Origin: Owenia fusiformis
Lineage: Eukaryota; Annelida; Polychaeta; Sabellida; Oweniidae
Direction of reading: 5' to 3'
Length of the DNA: 64,000 bases
Assembly: GCA_903813345.2 (NCBI GenBank)
Contig: CAIIXF020000001.1
Span: 186,001-250,000 of the forward strand
Shown here: positions 24,267 to 36,200 of the stretch, one piece after another
Numbering within the stretch: the first letter of the stretch is position 1
Layout of the letters: the number at the start of each line of letters is the position of its first letter
The notes under the pieces: generated by a model
What the model saw: only the letters and a program-made list of their open reading frames with translations
What the model was told of the DNA's origin: nothing
Database searches by the model: none
Position numbers and translations under genes: made by a program

Positions 24267-27200
24267 CTGCAGAAGAAACAAACTGGTTTAATAATTTCAT
24301 ACTCTACATTGAGGTTAATTTCTGCTTTTTGTGAATATCATATATGGTGTAAAGAATTGTGGATAATCAACTTGTTAAATGTTTTGATATTGATGTACTT
24401 GTGTACAAGTTGCATGGAACTGGAGATTACTAGTGAAAAATATAACGAGAGCAAACTACAGTAAAGCCTGGCATTCCTAATGACCCTAGGACTGGCCAGA
24501 CAAGCAGGTGTTTATATTTTAAGTTTATTAACATGTTAATCTTTAAACAAGGCATTCACATGTAAAATGTCACAACCATTTGTTACAAACACCAACCAAC
24601 GAGACCACCACAATGAGTCACCACTTTTTGATGGTGACATAAAAATTGAAATAAAGAGTTCACATTGAAAGGTGTTCAGATTACAGAGATGTGTGGTCTC
24701 ATTGTATGTGTGGGATTGTCAACTTACAGCTTGCGTCTGAAGAGGAATCCCATCAAAACAATGATGATGACAACGAGGACTACAGCCCCAACACTGACGC
24801 CTACAATGACACCCGTCCTGTTGCTGCCACTATTTGACCCTGTCTGGCCTTGGGGAGCTTCTACAATACAACATCAAAAGTATGAGTCACAAATATCACA
24901 TGGAATGAAGACTGGCAAAACCATAAATCAGTTATTAATAGAATATTTATCACTGCATGTTTAACTTACTTGGTGAGACTGATGGTTGACTGGATGAAGA
25001 TTTTAATGTGCTGCCAATAGAGCTGCTAGACCCTATAATGGTATGAGAAAAGATACTATACATGTTTTTTTTTATGATAACTGGTATATCTAATTTCTGA
25101 AGTTCTATTAAAAACATTGATGTCTATGCTGATATCAGCAACATAAACTGTATGCTACCTTAATAACAACAGTTAATCATTACCATAAATTTTTTAATTA
25201 TAGTTTATTTTTATTGAATAGCGGCTTAAGATGGAATTTTAGTAAATAACATACCGGTAGTTTTGATTTTTGGGACTAACATAAACATTGACTTCTCAAC
25301 AAATCATGCATCAATTACTTTAATATTTTTTAAAGTATGAATTCAATGTGTTTGTGACCTGCTCCCTGTGGACAGTTCTTACTTCTTATCAATCATATAA
25401 AATATGTTTTACAACATATATATACAGGGTTGGCAAATAAAAATGGGACACTCACATAAATCCTAATGAAAATAGCAGATATGAACGAAATGTCATGAAA
25501 ATTTGGGATGAACATTTGTGATTATTTATGTAAAATTTCAAATCAAACAATGCAAGTTTTCATTCTATTTCTCTTTAAGCAAGACATGTGACGCATCACC
25601 TCAAAAAACAGCTTTTGAAATTGCAGAATTTTTCGTAATTTCTATAATTTTAGGTACACTATTCTATTTCTCTTTATTTTCCCATCATTATATTCATATC
25701 TTGCCAAAATATCATTGCTATTTGTAGCCTAGACAGTCTCCTCTATGTGATAACATCGTGACCTTTCATAACAGAGCCTAACGTTTAATGGACATATTGT
25801 ATGAATTGTTCCAAAAATCCCTGAAAATCAGAGATTCTATGTGAAAATGAAACTACGTTATGACCTCAGATTATGATAGGTTGATTACGCAATGAAACTC
25901 GAAACAAATTGAGGTTAGAATGGTAGCAAAAGCTTTAGGAACGCATATGCAATTTACAGTAATGACCTCTTTGAGATTAAGCGCTATTATCGCAGACAGA
26001 GGCAGACATACCTTTCCATGCATTTCTTTATTATTTTTAGATTGTAAATTGTGACATAACAATCAAAAACATTTAAGATAAGTCACATAATATCATATCT
26101 TATTAAAGCTAAATGGATTCTCCATCATTTTGTATATAACACATGGTCGATCAGTTTGATCCTAATTACTTCGAAGAATGATACAACGTGTCCTATTTTT
26201 TATTGCCCACCCTGTATATGACTTGTCAAAAACATGTATCATCTGAAGCACTGGTTTTAAAAACATTCATTGCTACGCTAATAAATTGCAAGTGGTTTTA
26301 TACTCCAAATGAGAAATATTATTTTTGACCTATAAGATATCATAACATCTGATTTGTGAGAAATTTAACATAAACAATTGCACTCACCTTTAGTTGGTCC
26401 TGGTGTAGCAGAGTTTGCCATGCATGCGGCAGGATACGTTGACCAGGTGCCGTCATTCTGGCAAGTTGAGATGAATGTCTTCTCTCCGTTGGCAGTAAGT
26501 GGGTCGTTACAGGTGAATGTGGCAGTGTCACCTACAGAGACGCCTGTTAACACAACCTTGGCCCCTGTCACTTGGATAGGATCTCCACACGACTCCGCTG
26601 ATAGAAAATATCACATGATGTCATAATGTTACAAGGCAATAGGGCAGCCTGATGCTTGATTCAAGCGGAAACATCTAGCTCGCCAAAATATTACAGAACA
26701 GATATTTCCTTCAATTGAAACTTTGAAAATGAAGTCTTCTTGTTACTATGGGTACTTGAAGCGGATGCCTTCTTTATATACTGAAATGCAACAAGCATGA
26801 AATTGTGTTTCCTACCTATACAAATAGGAGGGCTAGCAGACCAGTCTCCTGTAGTTGTGCAGACAATGGTCTCTGCACCCTCCAAAATATAACCCTCCTG
26901 GCACTTAAAGGTGGCCACCCCATTGTAACCCAGAGAGCTGATTGTCACTGTAGACAGTGGGTGGATTATTGGTGTTCTGCACTGTGTCACTGCAAAAGAA
27001 ATTGCATTATACATACACTGATCCTCATAAGTTAGGCAACAAGTCTTCATTTGATAGCATGTTAAAACCTGTAAATGTAAGTGTAAAACCGTGTGTGTGT
27101 GTGGCGGTCATGCCATCTTTTATTTGATTAAAAGTACATAAATATGAAATCTAAAAAATAAAAGTTCGCTACAGGCGAACCTATGCACCAACAAGAACTT

Positions 27201-30200
27201 ATATTGTTATGTTTGATTAATAATCAATAGGTGGTAAACATAAAACCTGTTAATGTAAGTGTATCTTAAAGGAGGGGGAGTTGTTTGTAGAATGAATCAT
27301 GCATTTCACTTATGTTTTTCATCCAAAAACATCAATACACTTTAAAACATTTTATTGAATATCAAGATTGCACCATATAATCTCAAAAAATATTTCTCAT
27401 TTTCAAGGATTATTTATGGATTAGCACCCAGGTATTTTCATTTTCAAACTTCAGAGGACTGGGAATCAATGATCCTATTCGCTTTTGAATAATATAAATG
27501 CTGTTTGAAATAGGTTTCATGTATGCCAATAATCTCTCAAATTGTCTAAATGGTACCCATTCTTTGAACCCTAGAATTTGAGGAATACCCCATAGAAATC
27601 CAATTGTACAGTTCCAAGCATTATTTGAGATAACAGCAAAGTAAATCTTTAATACACACTTTTTGGGTTGCGATATAAACCAAAACAAGCCAATAAGGTG
27701 TGTATTAAAGATTTATTTACTTATAGACAAGCCTCAACAGACAAGATTTTAGGATGGAAATTCAAAAATCGCCTCCTTTACATTTACCCAAAATGCCAAA
27801 AAACTAATCAGTTTCAAACTTTCATATGTAGAAACTAGGGATGTCATGATTTCCTAATATTGTCCCTTCAATCAGGACCTAAGCGTAACCTATGTACTGA
27901 AGATTTTGGTCCATGTTGAGGATATACTAATCACCCTGTAACCCTAAAACTTCCCAAATACACGATGAATATGATTGACTTACAATTTTCTTTTGTATTA
28001 ACAAATTCCCTGCCGGATTACGTTCATGCGTAAATTCCATTTTGTTGCAATTGCTTACTATAATTGATTATATTAAACAAAAATTCCATTTTGTTGCAAT
28101 TGCTTACTATAATTGATTATATTAAACAAAAATTCCATTTTGTTGCAATTGCTTACTATAATTGATTATATTAAACAAAAATTCCATTTTGTTGCAATTG
28201 CTTACTATAATTGATTATATTAAACAAAAATTCCATTTTGTTGCAATTGCTTACTATAATTGATTATATTAAACAAAAATTCCATTTTGTTGCAATTGCT
28301 TACTATAATTGATTATATTAAACAAAAATTCCATTTTGTTGCAATTGCTTACTATAATTGATTATATTAAACAAAAATTCCATTTTGTTGCAATTGCTTA
28401 CTATAATTGATTATATTAAACAAAAATTCCATTTTGTTGCAATTGCTTACTATAATTGATTATATTAAACAAAAATTCCATTTTGTTGCAATTGCTTACA
28501 ATAATTGATTATATTAAACAAAAATTCCATTTTGTTGCAATTGCTTACTATAATTGATTATATTAAACAAAAATTCCATTTTGTTGCAATTGCTTCACTG
28601 GGGATGAACTGGAAACGAGGGAGGTTTTGCCTCGTATCAAAATGGCGGCGCGTGAAAAAATTTCATTCGGTAAGATTTTTGTTTTTTACAATTTTCGTGC
28701 TTTTATCCTTCAAATTAAAACTTAATATTTGGCAAGTAAATAGTTCATAAGTTCCGGTTTTATAATATTATTACAAATTAGAGATCAATACTGGCATTGC
28801 TGAGATATTTACATATCAATTCTCTCACTTAGGAAACGAGGCATGTTTCTCAAGGAAACGAGGCAGCTATATAGCATTCTTAAGAATGAAACGAGGCAAC
28901 CATATTTAATTAAAAATGTTTTGTTTTTATTACAGAACGGGGCCTACAAAAAGAAGCGTCCCTGTTCAAATGCTATTTCTGTAACACAGGAAACGACAAC
29001 GTTGCTGATATTGTATACCCACGGTTATGGGAAGTCCTCCATATATTACTTATATTATTTGTCAGGTTACGCAGCTTCCATCCAAAATAAAAAATATGTA
29101 TTTTAAAAATAAATTATTTGTCTAGTTTTCGCTAAACAAATATCCTGAGACACATAGGGCCTGTAGAAAACACTAAATAGAAAAATAAAAAATATTCATA
29201 CCTCAAAATCTGCTTTATTGGTCAGATAATGCACCAAATCATAATGGTTGTTCAAAATAAAAATTTAAGGGGACGGAGTGTCTTATCTCGCGAGAATAAA
29301 GCAAATCACGCAAAGGCGAGCATGCGCATAACGGTACCCGGAAACATGGCTCAGTTTTTTTTCGACCAATCAAATAGCTTGAAATTTACCAAACCATTTC
29401 GTCCAGTGTTTCACAACCTGAAGTAGGTCATGACACATGCGCAGTAGAAATTGTCAATTTACTGAGCGGACCTTTCAATGGCCTGGAGAAATTTTACTCA
29501 CGAGAATTGATGATTACTGAACACATATAGGCATAAGAGGTGAGCGACCCAGTTATTTTTGCGTATAAATGTTTCAAGAATAGCATGATATCAAATAATC
29601 TGTACAGTATGCTACGATTCATTCAAAAATTGAATCTAGAGGACAGGTGACCATATTTTTCATATTTTTTTAATTCTTAGTCGCATAACCTGGTGTATAT
29701 ACCTCCTAGATGGAGGACTTCCCACTATCCGTGTGTATTCCATATGATGCAACAGCATGATGGTAATCTCTCTGTACGGAAACGAACGTTAGATGAGAAA
29801 ACAGGTTCATTTGTATACACGTCTCATCATTTTGGCGTTGCCATTGAACGTGTAAGAACGCTTAAGAAGGAAGGGCATACTGTGATGATAAATTCTGATA
29901 TGCAGTTGAGAATAAAACGACGGATCGAGAGAGAATCAAGTAAATATATATTCAAATTATTAACAGTTTGATTGTGTTTTGTTGGTTAATAGCAACTGAG
30001 TTTCTATATGGTATGCCTTTGGGCGAATGTTCCCCTTTATAAAGGCGCACATGAGCGTTTATTTCCTTCTATTAACTTATGTCGCAAAACTTGTAAATGT
30101 TTTATACTTGATCGCAAATGGAGTTATGAATTGCCAGAAATGTAAAATTATTTTGACTACCCTGTACGAGGTATGCATATAAGGAGTTATTAATGTGCCC

Positions 30201-33200
30201 TAAACCAGGGTCCCTCTACATCCCGCTTTACATGTACATGTAGCAGTATAAGCTGCTATCAGATATATTCTTTATAGTAATGGCATTTTCTTTATTTTCA
30301 TTTTCAGGTGTAAACATCTCAAATTCTGATTCATTGTACCTGTATATGATGTGATTGCTTTTGCGTGCATTGGAACAACTTAACGCGCAAATAGTGTACA
30401 TGTAACATTTTATGTTATACTGTTGTAATCCGATCCTTTCAAAATGATGAACAAGGTATTGGTACTTTATTTGCTTGCATTCGACGCTCACCAGAACACC
30501 CCCCCCCACCCAATCAAAAGCTGGCTACACAACCCTGTAATACGCATGGCCCACATTTGAATTCAACCATGGAAATTAAGCTTCATCCATGTTGTCTTGC
30601 TCTGAAAGATAAATGACCAGTGTAGCGCTTTATGAACAATATGGTTATTCTTTTTAACTCTTACATATATAATCATGTATATCGTGTAAAACGTAATCGG
30701 TCGTATGTGACCAGAACGGTGGAAATAAGATCATTAAATGTAGACACTATCACAGAAAGAATAGTTGCCTCGTTGCAAGTCAAACATTGCCTCGTTTCAT
30801 TGTTACAAAATGTAGACAGGTGCCTCGTTTCCTAAGTGAGAGAATTGAAATGTAAATATCTCATCAATGTCTGTATTGATTTCTAATTTGCAATCATATT
30901 ATAAAACCGGAACTTATAAGCTATTTACTTGCCAAATATTAAGTTTTAATTTGAAGGATAAAAGCACGAAAATAGTAAAAAACAAAAATCTTACCGAATG
31001 AAATGTTTTCACGCGCCGCCATTTTGATACGAGGCAAAACCTCCCTCGTTTCCAGTTCATCCCCAGTGTGCTTACTATAATTGATTATATTAAACAAAAA
31101 TTCCATTTTGTTGCAATTGCTTACTATAATTGATTATATTAAACAAAAATTCCATTTTGTTGCAATTGCTTACTATAATTGATTATATTAAACAAAAATT
31201 CCATTTTGTTGCAATTGCTTACTATAATTGATTATATTAAACAAAAATTCCATTTTGTTGCAATTGCTTACTATAATTGATTATATTAAACAAAAAGAGC
31301 CAAATGAGCATAACTGAAAGTACGAAAAATGTTAGTTGTTGAACTCTTTTAAAGTTATTAAAGGTCGCATATAACGATAAAAGTGATTTTCACTCCATAT
31401 TAAAAGCTTTCATACAGCAATTTGCTGTGTATATAACACTTATTTGTACATACGCACTTAGAGTGAATATTCATCTTTCATTCCATATAAAGAGTACAGA
31501 AATTGATCAAATATTGATGGAGTGGGAGTTGTTACAATGACCCCCTACAGTTAGAGTTATTTTGTATATAAATGTGAAATAATTTGGGGAATCCACTAAC
31601 AGTTTGTCATCGTGACATTTGTTTTGGGGAATTCCTAACAACAGTCAAATACTTTCACTCTCATTATTAGAGCAAATAGCGTATTTATTGCATTTAATTG
31701 ATTGAAATGAATCTAATTGATGATATACTTAAAAAACTCATTTTTATTGTGTTCTTAGCCCTTGATAGTTATATACATCCTTTAACTATTTATTCGTTAT
31801 ATCCTGTCAAAAATGGATGATTCCCATCCTAACCCAAAATATTTTTGTCCCATGACATCATTACTAGAAACATCCCTGAAAATTTCAGATGAATCCAACA
31901 AAATGTTTAGCTGGAAACCTGTAGACAAGATTCATTGGGATACCCCTTCGCCCATCCACCTGATAAAAACTGATCACAATATAGCAACCCAAGGGTGCAA
32001 TAAAAATAACATTCATACAATTCTTTATAAATACCACAACATATACATAAAAAACAGGCACAGACATCCATATATTAAACCAGTCTCTCCCCATCATTAG
32101 TTTGGCAACCAGGAGTTTTCATTGAATGGCATATGAAAGTCATGTAAATGTTTGAATCTTCATTTTATTGAATTAGTGTTTAAAATCACCAAACATACAT
32201 AGGCTTTAATGAGTAATCAAAAAGGGGAATAACAGTTGGCAAACCTTTTGAAGGGAAGTGGTGAGAATGAGACATGACACATGTGAGCTAAGAATATGTT
32301 ATATATACAGTATATTATTATTATGTATGTATATGTCTAACCTGTGCAAGTTGGCGCCACATCAGGCATCCATGTACCATCCTGCCCACACTTTCTAACA
32401 TTGTTACCACTAACCATATAACCTTCACTACAGGAATATTGGGCCACATTGCCAAATGCATTACCATCTAATACCACACTGCCTTTATCTGGGGAATCAA
32501 GCTTATTGGGACACGTCACAACTGAAAATCAAAAACGCAATTAAGAATACTCCATTTTATAAACAATTGTAAAATATTAAAATTACTACAATTTGTTTGT
32601 TTCACAGATTGACTAATATTATGATACATGTACATGTATATTACTTAATCCTACCTGCATATGTCAATGTTATTTCAGTTGAAACTTTTTAATTCAAAAT
32701 GAGATACACATTTGTGACAATGGCATCATAAAAAATTTACAATAAAACCTGTCTAATCCAACCATCACTGGGAGCAGCCAGTGTTCAGCAGGTGTTCATA
32801 TTTCAAGGTTGTTTTTTAAAACATGTGGATCAATGGTAGGGATAAATAAACAAGGCACATGACGTGAACAAGATCACACCATCAAGAAACCTTCAAAATG
32901 GCCATCAGAAAACAAGATGGCCACTCAAAAGTCAATCAGCTCTAGAACTTGATATCCTCTATCATGTATGCAAATTTGAAGAAAATCTGATTTATCAGTT
33001 TTCCTGAAATCACGATGATAAGATTTATCAACAAAAACCTTCAAATGGCCACCAGAAAACAAGATGACCTCAAAAAAGTTAATCAGCTCTAGAACTTAAA
33101 ATACACTGAGGCTTCATGTCACCAAAGGTTCCACCTTGCATACGCTGCCTTATATCTTCATTCAATACAAAGCATCACTGTACTTACAGATACACTGAGG

Positions 33201-36200
33201 CTCCACACCACCCCAGGTTCCATCTAGCATATACTGCCTTATATCTCCCTTCAATACAAAGCATCACTGTACTTACAGATACACTGAGGCTCCACACCAC
33301 CCCAGGTTCCATCTTGCATATACTGCCTTATATCTCCCTTCAATACAAAGCATCACTGTACTTACAGATACACTGAGGCTCCACACCACCACAGGTTCCA
33401 TCTTGCATACACTGCCTTATATCTCCCTTCAATACAAAGCATCACTGTACTTACAGATACACTGAAGCTCCACACCACCCCAGGTTCCATCTTGCATAAA
33501 CTGCCTTATATCTCCCTTCAATACAAAGTATCACTGTACTTACAGATACACTGAGGCTCCACACCACCCCAGGTTCCATCTTGCATATACTGCCTTATAT
33601 CTCCTTTCAATACAAAGCATCACTGTACTTACAGATACACTGAGGCTCCACACCACCCCAGGTTCCATCTTGCATATACTGCCTTATATCTCCTTTCAAT
33701 ACAAAGCATCACTGTACTTACAGATACACTGAGGCTCCACACCACCCCAGGTTCCATCTAGCATACACTGCCTTATATCTCCCTTCAATACAAAGCATCA
33801 CTGTACTTACAGATACACTGAAGCTCCACACCACCCCAGGTTCCATCTAGCATACACTGCCTTATATCTCCCTTCAATACAAAGCATCACTGTACTTACA
33901 GATACACTGAGGCTCTACACCACCCCAGGTTCCACCTTGCATATACTGCCTTATATCTCACTTCAATACAAAGCATCACTGTACTTACAGATACACTGAA
34001 GCTCCACACCACCCCAGGTTCCATCTAGCATACACTGCCTTATATCTTCCTTCAATACAAAGCATCACTGTACTTACAGATACACTGAGGCTCCACACCA
34101 CCCCAGGTTCCATCTTGCATACACTGCCTTATATCTCCCTTCAATACAAAGCATCACTGTACTTACAGATACACTGAGGCTCTACACCAACCCAGGTTCC
34201 ATCTAGCATACACTGCCTTATATCTCCCTTCAATACAAAGCATCACTGTATTTACAGATACACTGAAGCTCTACACCACCCCAGGTTCCATCTTGCATAT
34301 ACAGCCTTATATCTCCCTTCAATACAAAGAATCACTGTACTTACAGATACACTGAGGCTCCACACCACCCCAGGTTCCATCTTGCATATACTGCCTTATA
34401 TCTCCCTTCAATACAAAGCATCACTGTACTTACAGATACACTGATGCTCTACATCACCTCAGGTTCCATCTAGCATACACTGCATTATATCTCCCTTCAA
34501 TACAAAGCATCACTGTACTTACAGATACACTGAGGCTCTACACCACCCCAGGTTCCATCTTGCATGCACTGCCTTATATCTCCCTTCAATACAAAGCATC
34601 ACTGTACTTACAGATATACTGAGGCTCTACACCACCCCAGGTTCCATCTTGCATACACTGCCTTATATCTCCCTTCAATACAAAGCATCACTGTACTTAC
34701 AGATACACTGAGGCTCCACACCACCCCAGGTTCCATCTTGCATATGCTGCCTTATATCTCACTTCAATACAAAGCATCACTGTACTTACAGATACATTGA
34801 GGCTCCACACCACCCCAGGTTCCATCTAGCATATACTGCCTTATATCTCCCTTCAATACAAAGCATCACTGTACTTACAGATACACTGAAGCTCCACACC
34901 AACCCAGGTTCCATCTTGCATATACTGCCTTATATCTCCCTTCAATACAAAGAATCACTGTACTTACAGATACACTGAGGCTCTACACCACCTCAGGTTC
35001 CATCTTGCATATACTGCCTTATATCTCCCTTCAATACAAAGCATCACTGTACTTACAGATACACTGAGGCTCTACACCACCCCAGGTTCCATCTAGCATA
35101 CACTGCCTTATATCTCCCTTCAATACAAAGCATCACTGTACTTACAGATACACTGAGGCTCTACACCACCCCAGGTTCCATCTTGCATATACTGCCTTAT
35201 ATCTCCCTTCAATACAAAGCATCACTGTACTTACAGATACACTGAGGCTCCACACCACCCCAGGTTCCATCTAGCATACACTGCCTTATATCTCCCTTCA
35301 ATACAAAGCATCACTGTACTTACAGATACACTGAGGCTCAACACCACCCCAGGTTCCATCTTGCATAAAGTGCCTTATATCTCCCTTCAATAAAAAGCAT
35401 CACTGTACTTACAGATACACTGAGGCTCTACACCACCCCAGGTTCCATCTAGCATACACTGCCTTATATCTCCCTTCAATACAAAGCATCACTGTACTTA
35501 CAGATACACTGAGGCTCTACACCACCCCAGGTTCCATCTTGCATATACTGCCTTATATCTCCCTTCAATACAAAGCATCACTGTACTTACAGATACACTG
35601 AGGCTCCACACCACCCCAGGTTCCATCTAGCATACACTGCCTTATATCTCCCTTCAATACAAAGCATCACTGTACTTACAGATACACTGAGGCTCCACAC
35701 CACCCCAGGTTCCATCTTGCATAAAGTGCCTTATATCTCCCTTCAATAAAAAGCATCACTGTACTTACAGATACACTGAGGCTCTACACCACCCCAGGTT
35801 CCATCTAGCATACACTGCCTTATATCTCCTTTCAATACAAAGCCAAAGTTGCATTCAAAGTTCACCATGTCACCAATCTCATAGAACTCTGTGGTTTTGT
35901 TGTAGTTTGTAATGAGTTTTCCATTGGCTGGGTAGCCAGGGTCACCACAGTATACTGGCTCACCTTCACCTGGAGAATCGACATGTTTTGTAGATATAAA
36001 TGGATGGAAAGACTTATGTTAAAAATATTAACTTGTACATTTCAATAAATGTATATGTACAAGGTGACACAAAAAATGCAACCCTCCATTTTTGCATTTT
36101 TGGTCACCCTATATATAAAATGAAGTTTCATTATCCTGAATTGTCATGAGTTGGGGATTTATAGATTCCTCCATCCTTATTATAAATAAAATGATACAAT

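Larger units (their letters stand above)
23463..25779 (-). repeat. 2317-bp tandem duplication, copy 2 (proximal 3' end of the receptor gene)
   Basis: Same sequence as copy 1. In the direction of transcription this copy is met first after the exon at 26388-26597, so it probably supplies the functional 3' end. Here the mariner-like element continues intact beyond the duplication boundary to about 26215. Confidence 0.97.

Noticed and set aside
21146-25779. Two separate receptor genes
   Set aside because: Only the last three exons are duplicated; no upstream CUB or CCP exon accompanies copy 1.
26378-26626. Plus-strand frame over a sushi exon
   Set aside because: Antisense shadow of receptor exon 23, whose splice sites and sushi cysteines are on the minus strand.
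27410-27688. Minus-strand frame of 92 codons
   Set aside because: No recognisable motif or splice context within a receptor intron; likely chance or an old repeat.
28596-31068. Calling the 2473-bp element a RAG-like transposon outright
   Set aside because: The 5-bp duplication and CAC ends are suggestive only; there is no RAG1-like or other transposase and the heptamer does not match CACTATG or CACAGTG.
33116-34800. Plus-strand repetitive open frames such as 33116-33376 and 34564-34800
   Set aside because: They are the antisense of the 89-bp exon-edge array; 3 x 89 is divisible by three, so long frames arise by periodicity.
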